Notes: generated by a model not told the origin, from the letters alone. Positions 20,701 to 34,200 are shown, counted from the first letter of the stretch. The stretch is DNA of 64,000 nt from Heterocephalus glaber (GCF_000247695.1 NW_004624801.1:5517933-5581932), one strand, 5' to 3'. Numbers and translations: made by a program.

Positions 20701-23700
20701 TACTGCCTGTTCTCTTTCACACAAGGAGCCTGGAGTCAGACTATCAGTTTTTCGAGACGGAAGCAGGGAAGCCTTGGTACTGAGTGGTAGCCGTCTGGCC
20801 TCAGGATCCCTGCTACTCTATGGCAAGGCTTCCTGTGCTAAGAGATGCCACACAAAAGAACGCTGCCCAGTCCCTCTAACTCTGCCAGCCTCCCTCTGCC
20901 CTGTTGGCTCTCTCCTTCTACTGGCTGCGCCCCAGCCAGGGAATACCCCTCAGAAGTCTCTGAGAAGGGCTGCATGGGCAGCCTGGGCAAGGGTAGGGCC
21001 CAGTGGCTGTGTAGGCTGCTCTCTCTGCCTAGGGCCAGGGGGAGCCATCACTTGTTCTATCCCCCCCCCCCCGCAAAAAAAACTGCTTAGGACCCAAGAA
21101 AGCTCCAATGGAGGCACTACCAAGCATGAGGTTGGGAGGGACTCTGAATCCCCTGCTTCTCAGACAGAAAGTACAGTTTTAGAAGAAGTGTGATGAATCT
21201 GAAAGGCGAGGAAAATACAGAATTGTCACTAGTGGTACTTGGCTTCCCTGCCTTCTCCTCCCAAACCTAGGAGGATAAAGGGCCAAGAGGGACCATCCCA
21301 GAGCTCCCAATCTCCCCTGGCCACAGCTGGGAACATGCCACTGTGTCACCTGACAGCTGCTGGCTATATCAGGCACCAGGCAGTCAGGCACTGGCCTTGC
21401 TTTAAATAGCCCACTGGGAAGCTGTGTGGGGACCTATTGGAATGTGCCTCCTTCCTTTTTAGAAAAAAATACCCCTCAACCCCTCACCAATCCCGTGGAT
21501 CTGTTATGCTCAGTCAACAACCTAAGCTTGAAATGACAAAATACCAACCGCCAGGCAAAGAGAGTTCCACTTCAGCTCTTTGGGAGTAGAACAACCATGC
21601 CCAGCACCCCCACTTCTCTGCACAGTGCAGAGGGCAGCCCTGGGTCTGATCCCAGAGCTAGGTGAGGCTGGCCAAGACTAGCTGGCTAATTCAGCTCCCA
21701 GTCAATTGCCTACAGACGTTCCAGGCTCAAAGCTGCAATGCAGCTCACCGCTGTGGACCAACCTCTTCCCAGAGTGGGGCTAGGCCCACTGGCCATAAGT
21801 CTGCAGCTTTCTGACTTCAAAACCCCCTGAGGATGCTCACTGCTTTTGTAGCTGAAGCTCTGATGAAGAAAGCCCAGGTTCATTGCATAGCAGCTTCAGC
21901 TTCAGCCTCAGGCTCGGCCTCCTCCACTCCAGAAACCCCAACTCAGATGGCCTCAGGGTCCCTACACCACTGCTCATTCATAAGCAGGTGTCTCCTCTCC
22001 CCTCACAATCTCTCCCTAAAATCTTTGGGTGTGGCTCACAAGTAAGAAGGTGCTCCCTGTCCACCCCCCTGCTGCTTGCTTCCTCTTTTAAGGAGTGTCT
22101 TCATAGGGCTAAATTACGCAACTTGGGCATGGTGCCAACCAGGCTGAAAAGGCCAGATTAAATATATGAAGAGGGAGGGGGAAAATGCAGCTCCATTTCT
22201 GAACCACGTACAAAATCATTCCTCTAAGGACAAGACCCCTGGAAACCTGAGAATGGGGATAGCACAGAGGTCCCAGAGCAGGAGAGGGACCGCTGTCCTT
22301 ACGCAAGCCTGCTCCATCTGGTCAGTGGGAGGTCTCGTTTGGTCTGACCAGAGGGGACGGTCCTATGCTCAGGCCAGCAGGGCACACATCTGTCCCTCTG
22401 ATGATAAGTACCATGTGTGAATCCCAGAAGGCCTGATGGTGATGTGCTGGTAAAAGTGGGGCTCTAGTGCAGAGTCTACTGGGTGGGCAGGACCCTCAGT
22501 GGGGCTGCCGCTGCTCTGCATTATCTTCCTGCTGCTCAAAGCCGAAACTGGCCTCCATTGAGAGGGAGTAGGGCAGTAGGAGGTGTGCTGCCTAGGCTCT
22601 TGTCCTGCCAGTTGACCACAGAGAAGTCACATACTCTTGGGTCTCACCTGCCCAGTTTGCAAAAGGAAGGCAGTGGGAGTAGGTGAGCAGTAGCTACCCA
22701 GGATTCTGTGCCCCTTCATACTATGCAAAATGGGATCCAATCTTTAGAGAAATGCACTAACTTGGGGTAAAGTGTGAGAAAAGCTGGGAGGATGTTAACT
22801 CAGGAAACCTCCAGCTTCTGGCAGGAAGTCATCTACTTTTCCATGGAGCCATCACCTGCCTGCTACTCCCATTGTCACTAAATCTACAACTCCCCTTGTC
22901 TAACTTGTTCACCTTCCTTCAAAACACACACCAGAACCATCCTAGGAATGAAGGACAGATGATACTCTCAACAGGTGTTTAGGGAGGACAGTATACGAGG
23001 GCAGGGTGACAGCCCACAGAGCCAGGGAGACCCAGGGCTCCCTCACCTCTCCTGGGCCTGGCCTGGCCCTACCCACAAGGTGTTCCCAAGGCAGACCCCT
23101 CCCTGAGGCTGTTTGCTGCTCCCCATGACCGTTAGATGACCAGTGCCCCAGCAGCTTGAAAGATGGGCATTTCAACTCTGTGTCAGTGCAGAGATGAAGG
23201 AACCTGTCCATGTCACAAGAGGAGAAGGGATGATTAGAACAGTGTTCTGTGAGAGACAGCTAGAACTTCTGAACCCACTGGGACAGAGGATCCCATGGCA
23301 AAAACTGGATCAACACAGTGCTGTCTCTTCCTCCTCGCCGTAGAACAATGCAGGAGTAAAGAAATCCAAAAGGCGCACGCCAGCTTTCATGCAGTTCCTA
23401 CAGCCCAGTGAGGGAGCAGAGGGACAGCTGGGTCCTAAGTGACCAAAAGTGGGACTCACTGGGAAATAGGCAGGGGTCTGTGATGGGGTCTGCAATGGGG
23501 TGGGTGGCCTCAGCAGAGAGGGATTTCTCACTATCAAAAGTGCTCAGGCAGAGGCTGCAAGGCCACACCGGGGCAGCTGGTACAAGGTAGAGGGCTCAAT
23601 GAGATGTCCTGCAAGGCAATTCTAAACTTGCTATGCAGGAAGCAGCACCGAACTGACAGGCCTTGCAGACTTAGCCATCTCAGGGAAAACCTCAACAGAA

Positions 23701-26700
23701 GGCAGTGCCCACCCAGTTGAGATAAGGACGAGGTGGCAATCATTAAACCTGACGGTCTGATGCAAGCCCCTGACCACCTATCTTCTACTCCTACCCCCAA
23801 GATTAAAGCAACTGTCTTGGTGAACCACTTCAGGCTGGGTTGGTACAAGGTTTCCCCTAGTCCTTCTCTAAAGAGGCCCTGGCTCCCTTGGGCTCACAGG
23901 AGAGATGGAAGGAGAAAGAAGCCCTGATGCACAACAGGCCCCAACTCACACATTCAGCCTAGAGCTTGCCCTTGGGCCTCTTGGGCACCCCTGGACAGGA
24001 AGAGGCTCTCTGGGGTGGGGGTGGGAGAGGCCAAACCTGGTCAGGCCAGAGGAACGGGTCCAAGGCCACAGGGGAGGGGCTGGCTGAGCCAGCCCTGAAA
24101 CTCCTGACCCCACTGACCAGGATCCTCTGGCAAACTGGATCAGCATGGTGCTGCTTCTTCCTCCTCATGGTAGAACAACGTAGGAGTAAAGAAATGTGGG
24201 AGAGGCAGAGGCAGTGGCAGTGGACACCTGTAATCTCAGTTACATAAGAAGACAGCAAGTTTGAGATCAGCCTGGGCAATTTGGTAAGATCCTGTCTCAA
24301 AATAAAAAGTGCTGGCTATTGTGGCTTTCTTCACAGTAGCCCACCCTACTTTCTTCAGGGTGTCCTTTTATTGTTTTTTCTCCTTTTGCTTGGCCCAAGC
24401 TCACTCTGCAGAGCCAGTTTCTCCCTCACTCTTCACTTTTACTTTCTCAAATAAACTTGGCCCATTGCTTTTTGAAAATAAAATAAAATAAATGAAAAGT
24501 GCCAGGGCACTAGTAGGTAGAGGTCTGGGTTCAATCCCTAGTACAAAAAAAGAGGGTGGTGGGACAGTGGGTTGCCCCAAGAGATTCAGCTTCATTCCCC
24601 AAAGCCAGAAGCACCCCTCTCCCATCAGTTTCCACCTACCCTAATCCCAGTCAGACCACATCCCCTCAGGCAACCTGCTCTTTGACCCTGATCCTCCTGC
24701 TGCTGCATTCATCAAAGGATCAGATGCAAGCAGACCAGGCCGGAATCCCAGGGCCTGTCTTCACACCCTGACACCATCTGGGGAGGCACCTGAATGACCC
24801 AGGGGCCAGTAAGGGTCCTGTGTCAGCTAAGGCACCCTGGCCAACCCTGGCCATGGTATCTCAAGACAGAAGAATGTTAACAGTGAAGGTGCTCCACCTC
24901 GTGGTCAGGAACCTTCACCAAGCTTAGCCTTGGCTGGCAGCACCCCCAGGCAGGCTCTCAAAGTCACCCTCACCCTCCATTTCCCTCATCCTGGGAGCGC
25001 TGGCTAGGTGCAGGCTGAGGGCTGCTACTGAGCACACAAGACTTCCTGCCTCCTCAGAACCACAAGGGGCACTAGGAGAGAACCTGACAAACCCGTTCTG
25101 CGGGGTGCAGTGGGAGAGAGGGTGGCTTACTGGTGCTGCCTCTCACTCTAGATTCTCTTTCTGCCCCGCACAGCCCGCTGGAGCTCTGGCAGGAGTGCAC
25201 ACAGGATGGCGGCCACAGACTTTGTACAGGAGATGCACTCTGTGGGTGAGAGGCTGCTGCTGAAGCTTCGAGGACTGCCGCAGGCTGAGCCCGTGGAGCT
25301 TGTGGCCTTCTCCGTCATCGTCCTTTTCACAGGCAAGTGGGGGCACTCAGATTCTCCTCAGCACCCACCCCACAGGTCTCTGGCATCTGAGAGAGACTAG
25401 ACCAGTGACAGTGAACCTTTTAGCGGTTTCAATGATAAAAACAGCCCACTGCAGCACACATGCCATAGGTTTGCCACCACTAGGTCAGACCACAGTACTG
25501 GCTAGGGGGTTCATGGGGTTGGCAGGTGTCCCCCAGATGAGGGGGAAAGGCAGTCGTCCCTCGAGGGATCCCTCAAGGGATTTTTCCCTATCCTCTGACA
25601 CTGTCCACATGATGGGCAATGCTGGGAAATGGACCCAGCAGCACTGTCAGATGTCAACCCAGGGATGAAGGGAGCCACGCTTGGGCAGTAAAGGAGAGGG
25701 AGGTCAGGGCCTGAGGATGGTCAGTGTACCCCATCAGACTCTCAGGTCCTTCTGACACTACACCAGACCTGGGGAGGAGATCCTAGCACACCTCCGGGGG
25801 GCTTCTTCGGAAGGAGGGTGGGGACCCTTTCCCTTCCAGGGTCTGACGTGCCCATACTCTCCCATCCTGCAGCCACTGTTCTGCTGCTGTTGCTGATAGC
25901 CTGCAGCTGCTGCTGCTCACAATGCTGCTGCCCTGAGCAGAGAGGCAGGAAGGTCCAGGTACAGCCCATGACCCCGCCATGAGGGACGGTACAGACACCA
26001 GAAGAGAAGCTGGAAAGGAGACAGCCAGAGCCATGACACAGGCCGTCAGCTTGAGCCTGCAGTTCTTACCTCTCCAGACAAAGATACCCTGGCCTGTGCC
26101 AGGACACTGATGCCTGGAGCCTTATCAAGAAAACAAGGTACAAAACCCAATCTGCCAGTGGACCCTGGATGCTGAGGAAGAGCTGACTGTTTCAGACTCA
26201 GTAAGTCACCTGAGTTCTTTGCCAACCTGCACTTTTTACAAAACAAAGACACAAGGGTCTTCATTCTTTGATGGAGAACAGCCCACATGTGTGGGCAGCT
26301 ATTCCCTGGGGTTCTGCTGATCCATGCCAAAGAGGAGTGAGCCAATCAGAGGGGTTTTGTGCAAAACTACAGGATCCCAGGTTCCCTGACAGGGGGAACA
26401 TGTTTATTTCTAAGTAAAAGCTTTTTGGTTATGTGTTTCTAAGGCTGGGCTGGGCTCCATGCAATAGGACGGTGGTGCCAGAATTCTAGGGGTGTGGACA
26501 GTGACTGTTCTTTATAGGCCACAGCTCTGTCTGTGGCCATGAAAGCTGGAAAATTTCACAAGGAATGCCATGCAGGCAGCAATGCCATGAAAACAGTGGA
26601 GGTGCATGGAAACATTCCTATCATGAATAGCTGTTAACAAGCACTGGCTGCTGGATGCCTACTCTGCTGAGTGACGGAGGCTGTTTGCTTCAGGGCAGGT

Positions 26701-27792
26701 GCTAGGCCCAGGAATGCCACAGCCTATAACTTCTACCTGCACATTCCATACTAGCCAGCTCAGGCCACTGGATCTTCCCAAACTTTTGGAGCCAGAGAAG
26801 AAAGGTTAGCTCCTAGTATGGTCTGATAAAGTTTTTGTTTTGTTTTGTTTGTTACTGGGGATCAAACTCGGGTCCTTGCGCTTGCGCAGCAGGCGGCAAA
26901 ACCACTGAGCTAAATCCCTGGCCCCCTAGTATTGTCTGTAACCTGCATCCTGCACCTTTGGTCTTGTCTCCATTGTATGATGACTGGGCTCACACCTAGA
27001 TCTGCCACTTATCAGGTGTATGACTCAACCTTCCTGAGTCAGGTCTCCTCCCTAGTAAAACGGGAACTGCCCCACATCCTAGACCAAGTGAACAGCAGTG
27101 TTTGCTGGACCCGCTGCAAGCAGCCTAAGCAGTCTCCACAGTGGTCTCGCCAGCCTCTTCTGCTGTGGCCTCTGCTGTGCACCAGTGTCTGCTCTCAGTT
27201 CCTCGCTTATGAGGATAAACTAAGATGACCTACATCTAGCAGTTAGCACAATGTCGGGCATGTCCTAAGAGCTCCATAAATATGAACTGTCATTTTTTGT
27301 CTCTTTAAACAATCGATCAACCTAGAGCATCATGGACCCATTTTAAAGAATGTTCCTGCTGTAGTGCAACCTCCTTCTGGCTGCCCACCCTTCAGTTTTC
27401 TTTTCTAGAGACAAAGCTACAAACTCAGAAATGGGGGGAGTGGAGGCACACAAATGTGAAGCTCTATACATGCCATTGGGGCTGGGACAGAGCATTCTAT
27501 CATGCCTTCCTTCTAACTGTCCAGAACCATCATACCAGGATCTATAGCTTTTCACATGCTTCTCCCATCTGGGTCTCCACAGCACATGCTCTAGTTTTTT
27601 GAGAGCACACCCGTCTACCCAGAAAACAGGTCATGGAGAGGATGCCAGGCCCTGCCATCTTCAGTTGGCAATCCAGGTCATGCAGGTAGGGACAAGCATG
27701 AGCTCTCACTGGCTCATTCCAGTTGCAGGTGTTCACTGACTCTCCTGATAGGTTTGGATTGAAGACTCAGAGAGGAAATATTTCCATACAAA

Positions 27793-27832
<40 letters not shown>

Positions 27833-28178
27833 AGGAAGGAAGGAAGGAANNNNNNNNNNNNNNNNNNNNNNNNNNNNNNNNNNNNNNNNNNNNNNNNNNN
27901 NNNNNNNNNNNNNNNNNNNNNNNNNNNNNNNNNNNNNNNNNNNNNNNNNNNNNNNNNNNNNNNNNNNNNNNNNNNNNNNNNNNNNNNNNNNNNNNNNNNN
28001 NNNNNNNNNNNNNNNNNNNNNNNNNNNNNNNNNNNNNNNNNNNNNNNNNNNNNNNNNNNNNNNNNNNNNNNNNNNNNNNNNNNNNNNNNNNNNNNNNNNN
28101 NNNNNNNNNNNNNNNNNNNNNNNNNNNNNNNNNNNNNNNNNNNNNNNNNNNNNNNNNNNNNNNNNNNNNNNNGAAGGA

Positions 28179-28242
<64 letters not shown>

Positions 28243-31200
28243 AAAGAAAAGAAAAAGAAATCCAGGGTGGAGATTTAGCTCAGTGGCACCCTGCCTGCCT
28301 CACAAGCACAAGGTCCTAAATTCGATCCCCATACCAGGAAGAAAAGAAAAAAAAAAGAAAGAACTCCAAGAACTACCTATCCTGAGCCCTATCCAAAGAA
28401 TGGGATCCAGAATAATAAAAACAACAAGGATGACAATGGTGATAATGACAGCTAAAATTCACTGAGGGCCTGCACATGCCCAGGTATTGTCTTAAGTATT
28501 TCAATGGAAATTCATTTAATCATCACAATACCTCACTGCTGTAGGTACCATTATTATCCTAACTTAGACGTGAGGAAATTGAGTCTTAGTGACACTACTA
28601 GGTGATTTGTCCAAGTTTGGCCAGCTGAAAAGTGGCAGAGCCAGTCTGGGTCCAGTCTGTCTGGCTCCAGAGCCCCTGCTCAACACGCCCAGTGCTCTGA
28701 GGTTTCCCAGGTGCAGGACAGATAAGGCTCTGTCTGATTCCATTATCCTCCATCAACCAACCCTACATCCAAACATCCACACCAAAACTCTGTCCCAAAC
28801 TGCCTCCACAAGAGTGGGTGGGACCCAACAGGTAGCAGCTGGGGTGGTGCCCAACTAGGTGTCAGAAGAAAAACCCAAGCACAGTGGACAGGACAGGAAG
28901 GCCTGCATTTTTCACACCCAGCACCACTGGGTAGAGGTAGAAGCCCTTAGTTCAGGAGCTGCTCCAACAGAGATCCAGCCCAGCTTCCTCCTGACTCTTC
29001 TTCAAGCAAGGCTTCATCAGCATCAAGAATGGCCCTGCAAGGCCCAGGGATTTAGCTCAGTGGCACTGCCCCTGCCTTGCAGGTGCAAGGTCCTGAGTTT
29101 GATCCCCGGTACCAGAAAAAAAAAAGAATGGCCCTCCAAAGCAGTCCTGGTGGTACACACCAGTAACCACAGAACTTGGGAGGCTAAGGCAAAAGAATCA
29201 TGAATTCAAGGCCAGCCTGGGCTACATATGATACCTGTTTCAAAACATCCAAGACCAAAAAAAAAAAAAAAAGGTTCTCCTCTAGGGTGGCTGAGGCTGA
29301 GACTCACTGCTAGAAAAGATTTTAGTTCCCAGCTGCTGAGAGATGGGTACCATGGACAGCCCTGGGCACACATAGGCAGACTAGTCAGTTCATTTGTCCC
29401 GTCCTGTTGCACGCGAGGCAGTACACAACTGCTAGGTCCAAATAAGCTGTCCCTGCCCACGGCAGACTTGCTCCTCCCCTTCCACAGCTCCACCACTGTT
29501 GGGTCAAGTCCCAAGCAGGTGTCCAGCCTGCTCAAATCTACAGACATTGGCCTGACAGCATCCGGGCACATTCCCTGGATGCACAGTCTAATGTGGGTCT
29601 TCCCTGAGGAAGACGGACTAGGAAAGAAAGCACCTACCTCCTATTGTGGGAAAAATAAACAGTCCTGGGATGTTTAAAGATTGCTAATGGCCAAAGAAGG
29701 GGCAGCCACTAGGCTTGTTAGGCCTGGAAAACATCCAACCAACTGGATAGCACTTCTGGAACTGCCCCACACCATCCTAGACCAAGCCAACAGCAGTGTT
29801 TGCTGGACTCACTGCAAGTAGCCTAAGCAGTCTCCACAGTGGTCTCACCAGCCTCCTCTGCTATGGCCTCTGCTGCACCCGTGTCTGCTCTCAGTTCCTC
29901 AGAAGGGCTGCACTTACACTGAAGATCTATTCATTTTAATGTCTGCACATTATAACCATTACAAACTATAATAAAGCCACTGAGGCAAGAATCTCATTGG
30001 GAAACCTTGGCAGAGCACAGAAAAAGTTTCCTCCTAAATCTGTTTGCTAAAATGTTAATATTTTGAAGCAATCTACAATAAAACTCATAATGTCACGATG
30101 GGCAACACAAATGGCAATGCAAATTTCAGATCATAAAATGTGAGGCCAAATTAATTTTGTCCTTAAAATCTTCTCTCCTTGGTCCTGTGCAGTGCTGTAG
30201 AATGCAGCCCCTAACTCTGACTCTCAGGTAATGAGTCTTATTCTTCACATCACTACTTCCTCATCACTTCTGGATAGAGGAACCCTCAGCACTAGACAGG
30301 TTCTTCCACAGGCAACCTGTGCCTTCCCTATGATTTCATTCTCCTCCCTGTGATAGTAGAATTATCTACTTGGGGACCACAGTTCACTGAAAAAGCCAGC
30401 TGAAGCAACTTTCATGTGTATGGCACACATTCTCTACACATTTCATTTTTTTGGTACCGGGGATCGAACTCAGGACCTTGCGGTTGCGAGACAGGTGGTG
30501 GAACCACTGAGCTAAATCCCTGGCCCTACACATTTCATTTTAAACTGAAACGGACAGTGCATTCCTTGGCCAACCTTTCTGGAGTAGCGCCAAGGTCTTT
30601 TATCTGAATGTGAGCTTGCTGTAGTATTTATTTTGGAATTTTGGTTTCATTAGAGCAGAACAAAAACCTAAAGACATTTGCAAAGGAATCTGAGTGTGCT
30701 GTGCCACTGGTGTTTTACAAAACATCTCCTTCTCCTTTGACAGAAATATTATTTGAGTAAATCCAAGTGGTCCCACAGGTGTTTACAGAAATAACAATTT
30801 ACTTTCTCCTCTCAGAGGTACAGCAAGTGCCTCAGTCAGACTGAATAGCTGGCTTCAAACCAACTTATCAGCTGTATGACCTTGGTTAAGTTACTAAACC
30901 TCTCCGTGTGGGTTCCTCATCTGGAAAATTGGGAGTTTCAGGTGTCATTGCTTCATTTTTTAATGCCATGTTACATTCAATTGTGTAATTATAATGACAA
31001 GTACCAAAAAAAAGTATAACTGCCACAAACCAGTTTGGGAACTGACTCTTGATAAGCCCGACTTAACTGAGGGGGAAGAAGTAGCAGGGTGTGCCAGAGG
31101 CCAGCCTGCTGGCTGTGTGTACTTGGTATGCCAGGGATGTTAGTCAGCAAGTTTTACATAAGGAAATGGAAAATATCAGGCAAGCCAGGGGTCAATTCGG

Positions 31201-34200
31201 CCTGCAACAGTTCAGAACTCTTTACTAAGCCAGGTGTGGTGGCACACACCTGTAATCCCAGCATTTTGGGAGGCTGAGGCAGGAGGATTACAAATTTGAT
31301 TCCAGCCTGCAGCAGCTTAGTGAGATCCTGTCTCAAAAAATAAAAATGAAGTTGGGAATGGTAGTGCACGCCTATAATCCCAGCACTTGGGAGGCTGAGG
31401 CAGGAGGATCATGGAGAGTTCAAGGCTAGCCTGGGCTACATAGTGATTTCAAGGCCAGCCTGAACTACTTAAGAACCTATCTCAAAACAAAGAAAGAAAG
31501 GAAGGAAGCAATCAAGCAAGCAGGTAGGCAAGCAGGCAGATGCAACTCAGTGTGAGGGCCTTGGGTTCAATCCCCAGCACCAGGAAAAAAATAAAAAGAG
31601 AAAGAGAGCCCCTTTCTGAACTTGCTCATCATCTGCCAACCTCCTGGCTATACCTGAAGAGGTTTAAAACAATACAGCATCTTGGCATCCTAGGAACTGA
31701 TATAAGTGGCATGAGTGGGACATGAGCATTTCTAAGTGCTCCCAGCTGACTGTAACAAGCAGGGCTGATGACCTGCAGCTCTCAGAGGGCAAGGCTCACT
31801 TCTCTTGTCCTATGGCCGGTCAAATGCCTATCATCCCTGGCCACAGTAGGATCACACATCTAGCTTAGAGGAGTCAATGGTGGCCCCCAGGTTTCAAGCA
31901 CCAGACACACACTCCATTCCCCTTCCTAGTTCCCCACAGCACCAGTGTGTAGGAACCAACCACACAGCAGCTGAGGCCTGAGAGGCAGGAAGCACCAGCC
32001 TCAATAGTGATAAACACTTTTACCCAGAAACTCGGTCCAGGAGGTACCAGCCAGAGCTGCTGTTAATCATTCACCCACATCACAGGAAGTGATGCCTTTG
32101 TGGCAGTACCAGCCCTGGGGCTTCCCAGGTTCTGGGCAGGTTCTCTCAGTGGATAGATCATCTAGACTGAGAGCCAAGCCCCAGCTCAGAGGTGAGGTGG
32201 ATGGGCTGCCTGGCGTACAGCCCTTAGATCCAATCTTTCTATTCCACACCAAGTTTTATTTCTCTCGGGGAAAACTCTTAACATGCGCCCCAAGTGCCCC
32301 CACACTGACATCACAGAAGGGCAGAACGAAGCTGAAGGGTGTTGCCAGGTACCTACCCTACTCCACCTTTGTTTTCTCTGGGGGCAGCACTGAAGGCCTG
32401 GTCAGGGCTACTTGGCAATCCCAATAACTCTTCCTCCTAACACTTTTACCCAGGGTGCATCTCTGGTCACCTGGCAGCCCCTTCAGCCTGGTTCTCCCAA
32501 GCACAGGGGCTGAAGGACAGCTCTGATTTGCACTCACAGGACACAGGACTGCCAGCAGCACAATCAGGTAATGACTCCTTTCTTCTTTCCTGTACTCCTA
32601 TCAAATGGCTACAGCCCATGACCTAAATATACCAGCTCTGTCTCCACAGCACTTAGACTTCCCGTTTTCAGGGGCCTCCAGGGAAATCTACTGAAGCCTC
32701 AGCCACTCCTAAACTCCCATCCTTTTTATTTACTTATTTTTTGCTTTCTTCTCTTTCTCCCTTCCTCCCTCTACTTTACAGTAATGGAGATTTTTAGTAC
32801 CGGGGAGTGTGGAGGTACAACCCTAAACTACCACATCCCCCCTTTCTAAAATTCTTAAAGTCTCACTAAGTTGCCCCAGGTAGGCTCGGACTTTTGGTCT
32901 TCCTGCCTCAGCCTCCATTTCAAACAGCTGAGATTACAGGTATGCACCACCATTCTGGCTGTTTGTTTTGTTTTTGAAGTGAGGGTCTCCCTGTTACCCA
33001 GTCTGGCCTTAGACTCTTGAGCTCAAGTGATCCTCCTGCCACCAGTATACCCACTGACCTCTCAAAATGCCTCCCAAACAGTCAACAACTGGGGCAGGAA
33101 AAGTAGGAAGGATCTATAGCAATGCTTTTTTAGATTCTAGCTGAGTAGGGCTCAGGGGTAAGAGCCCCGGCTCCATAATGGGGCTGTTCAAGAAAGAACT
33201 GGAGACTCCAGAGGAATCTGGAATGGAGACTGGAACCAGCCTCCAGGAAGAATACAGGTCTATAATCTCAGCACTCGGGAGGCTAAGGCAAGAGAATCAC
33301 TATGAGTTCCAGACCAGCCTGGGATACATAGTGAGTTTAAGGCCTGAACTGTCTAATGAGGCCCTGTCTCAAAAAAACAAAAACACGGGCTGGGGATTTA
33401 GCTCAGTGGTTCCACCGCCTGCCTTGCAAGTGCAAGATCCTGAGTTCGATCCCTGGTACAAAAAAAAAAAAAATTAATAAAAAAATAAAAACACAGCTGT
33501 GGATTTAGCTCAGTGGTTCTGCTGCCTGCCCGGCAAGCACAAGAACCGGTACAAAAAAAAAAAAAATTAATAAAAAAATAAAAACACAGCTGTGGATTTA
33601 GCTCAGTGGTTCTGCTGCCTGCCCGGCAAGCACAAGAACCCGAGTTCAATCCCTGGTACCAAAAAAAAAAAAAAAACCACAAAAGAGAGAAGAGGGAATG
33701 CTGGGCCCTCAGTATAGAGCAGAAGACTACATATGTTGCCTTCAGACTTAAAACCAAAAGACTCATCACCCCTTCCTGCAGTGTCCACTGGCCACAGAGA
33801 TAGAAAGCTATTCACTGAGACTGCCACAGGCATCAAGGTTGGGGGAGTAGAGAGCAGCACCTAGGACTGGGTCTTGAGGGCTCCCTGCACTCAAGGCCTC
33901 TGTCTCCTCTTTTCCAGGTTTACATGGACCAAACGTTACTCCAGAAGGACATCTGGCATGATGAGCTCTGGGAGAACCCCTGGGATCTGGCTGGTGTGAT
34001 AGTGATCGGCTTATTCATTGCCACAGTCCTGTTTTTCATCTTATTTGCTATTACATTTGGGTTGCTCTTTCCGGTGGACAGTACCGAGGGTGACCAGCAG
34101 TGATCTGACTTCCTGAGGGATGAGGAGGCTGCAGGCGAGGGGGGCTGACCAGCTCACCCTGTACTGGCAGTGGGCTCTGTCACAGTCCCCTGTGGCTCAA

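Noticed and set aside
20549..21193. 214-codon open frame in the same intron
   Set aside because: Contains a poly(C) and A run and no domain signal; no supporting context.
27723..28319. Open frame of about 198 codons spanning the gap
   Set aside because: It runs through the Ns and the GAAA microsatellite (Lys/Glu/Arg repeats) and has no gene features.
33398..33769. Minus-strand open frame with repeated '[17 protein letters not shown]'-like residues
   Set aside because: It is the translation of the reverse strand of the duplicated ID elements, not a protein.
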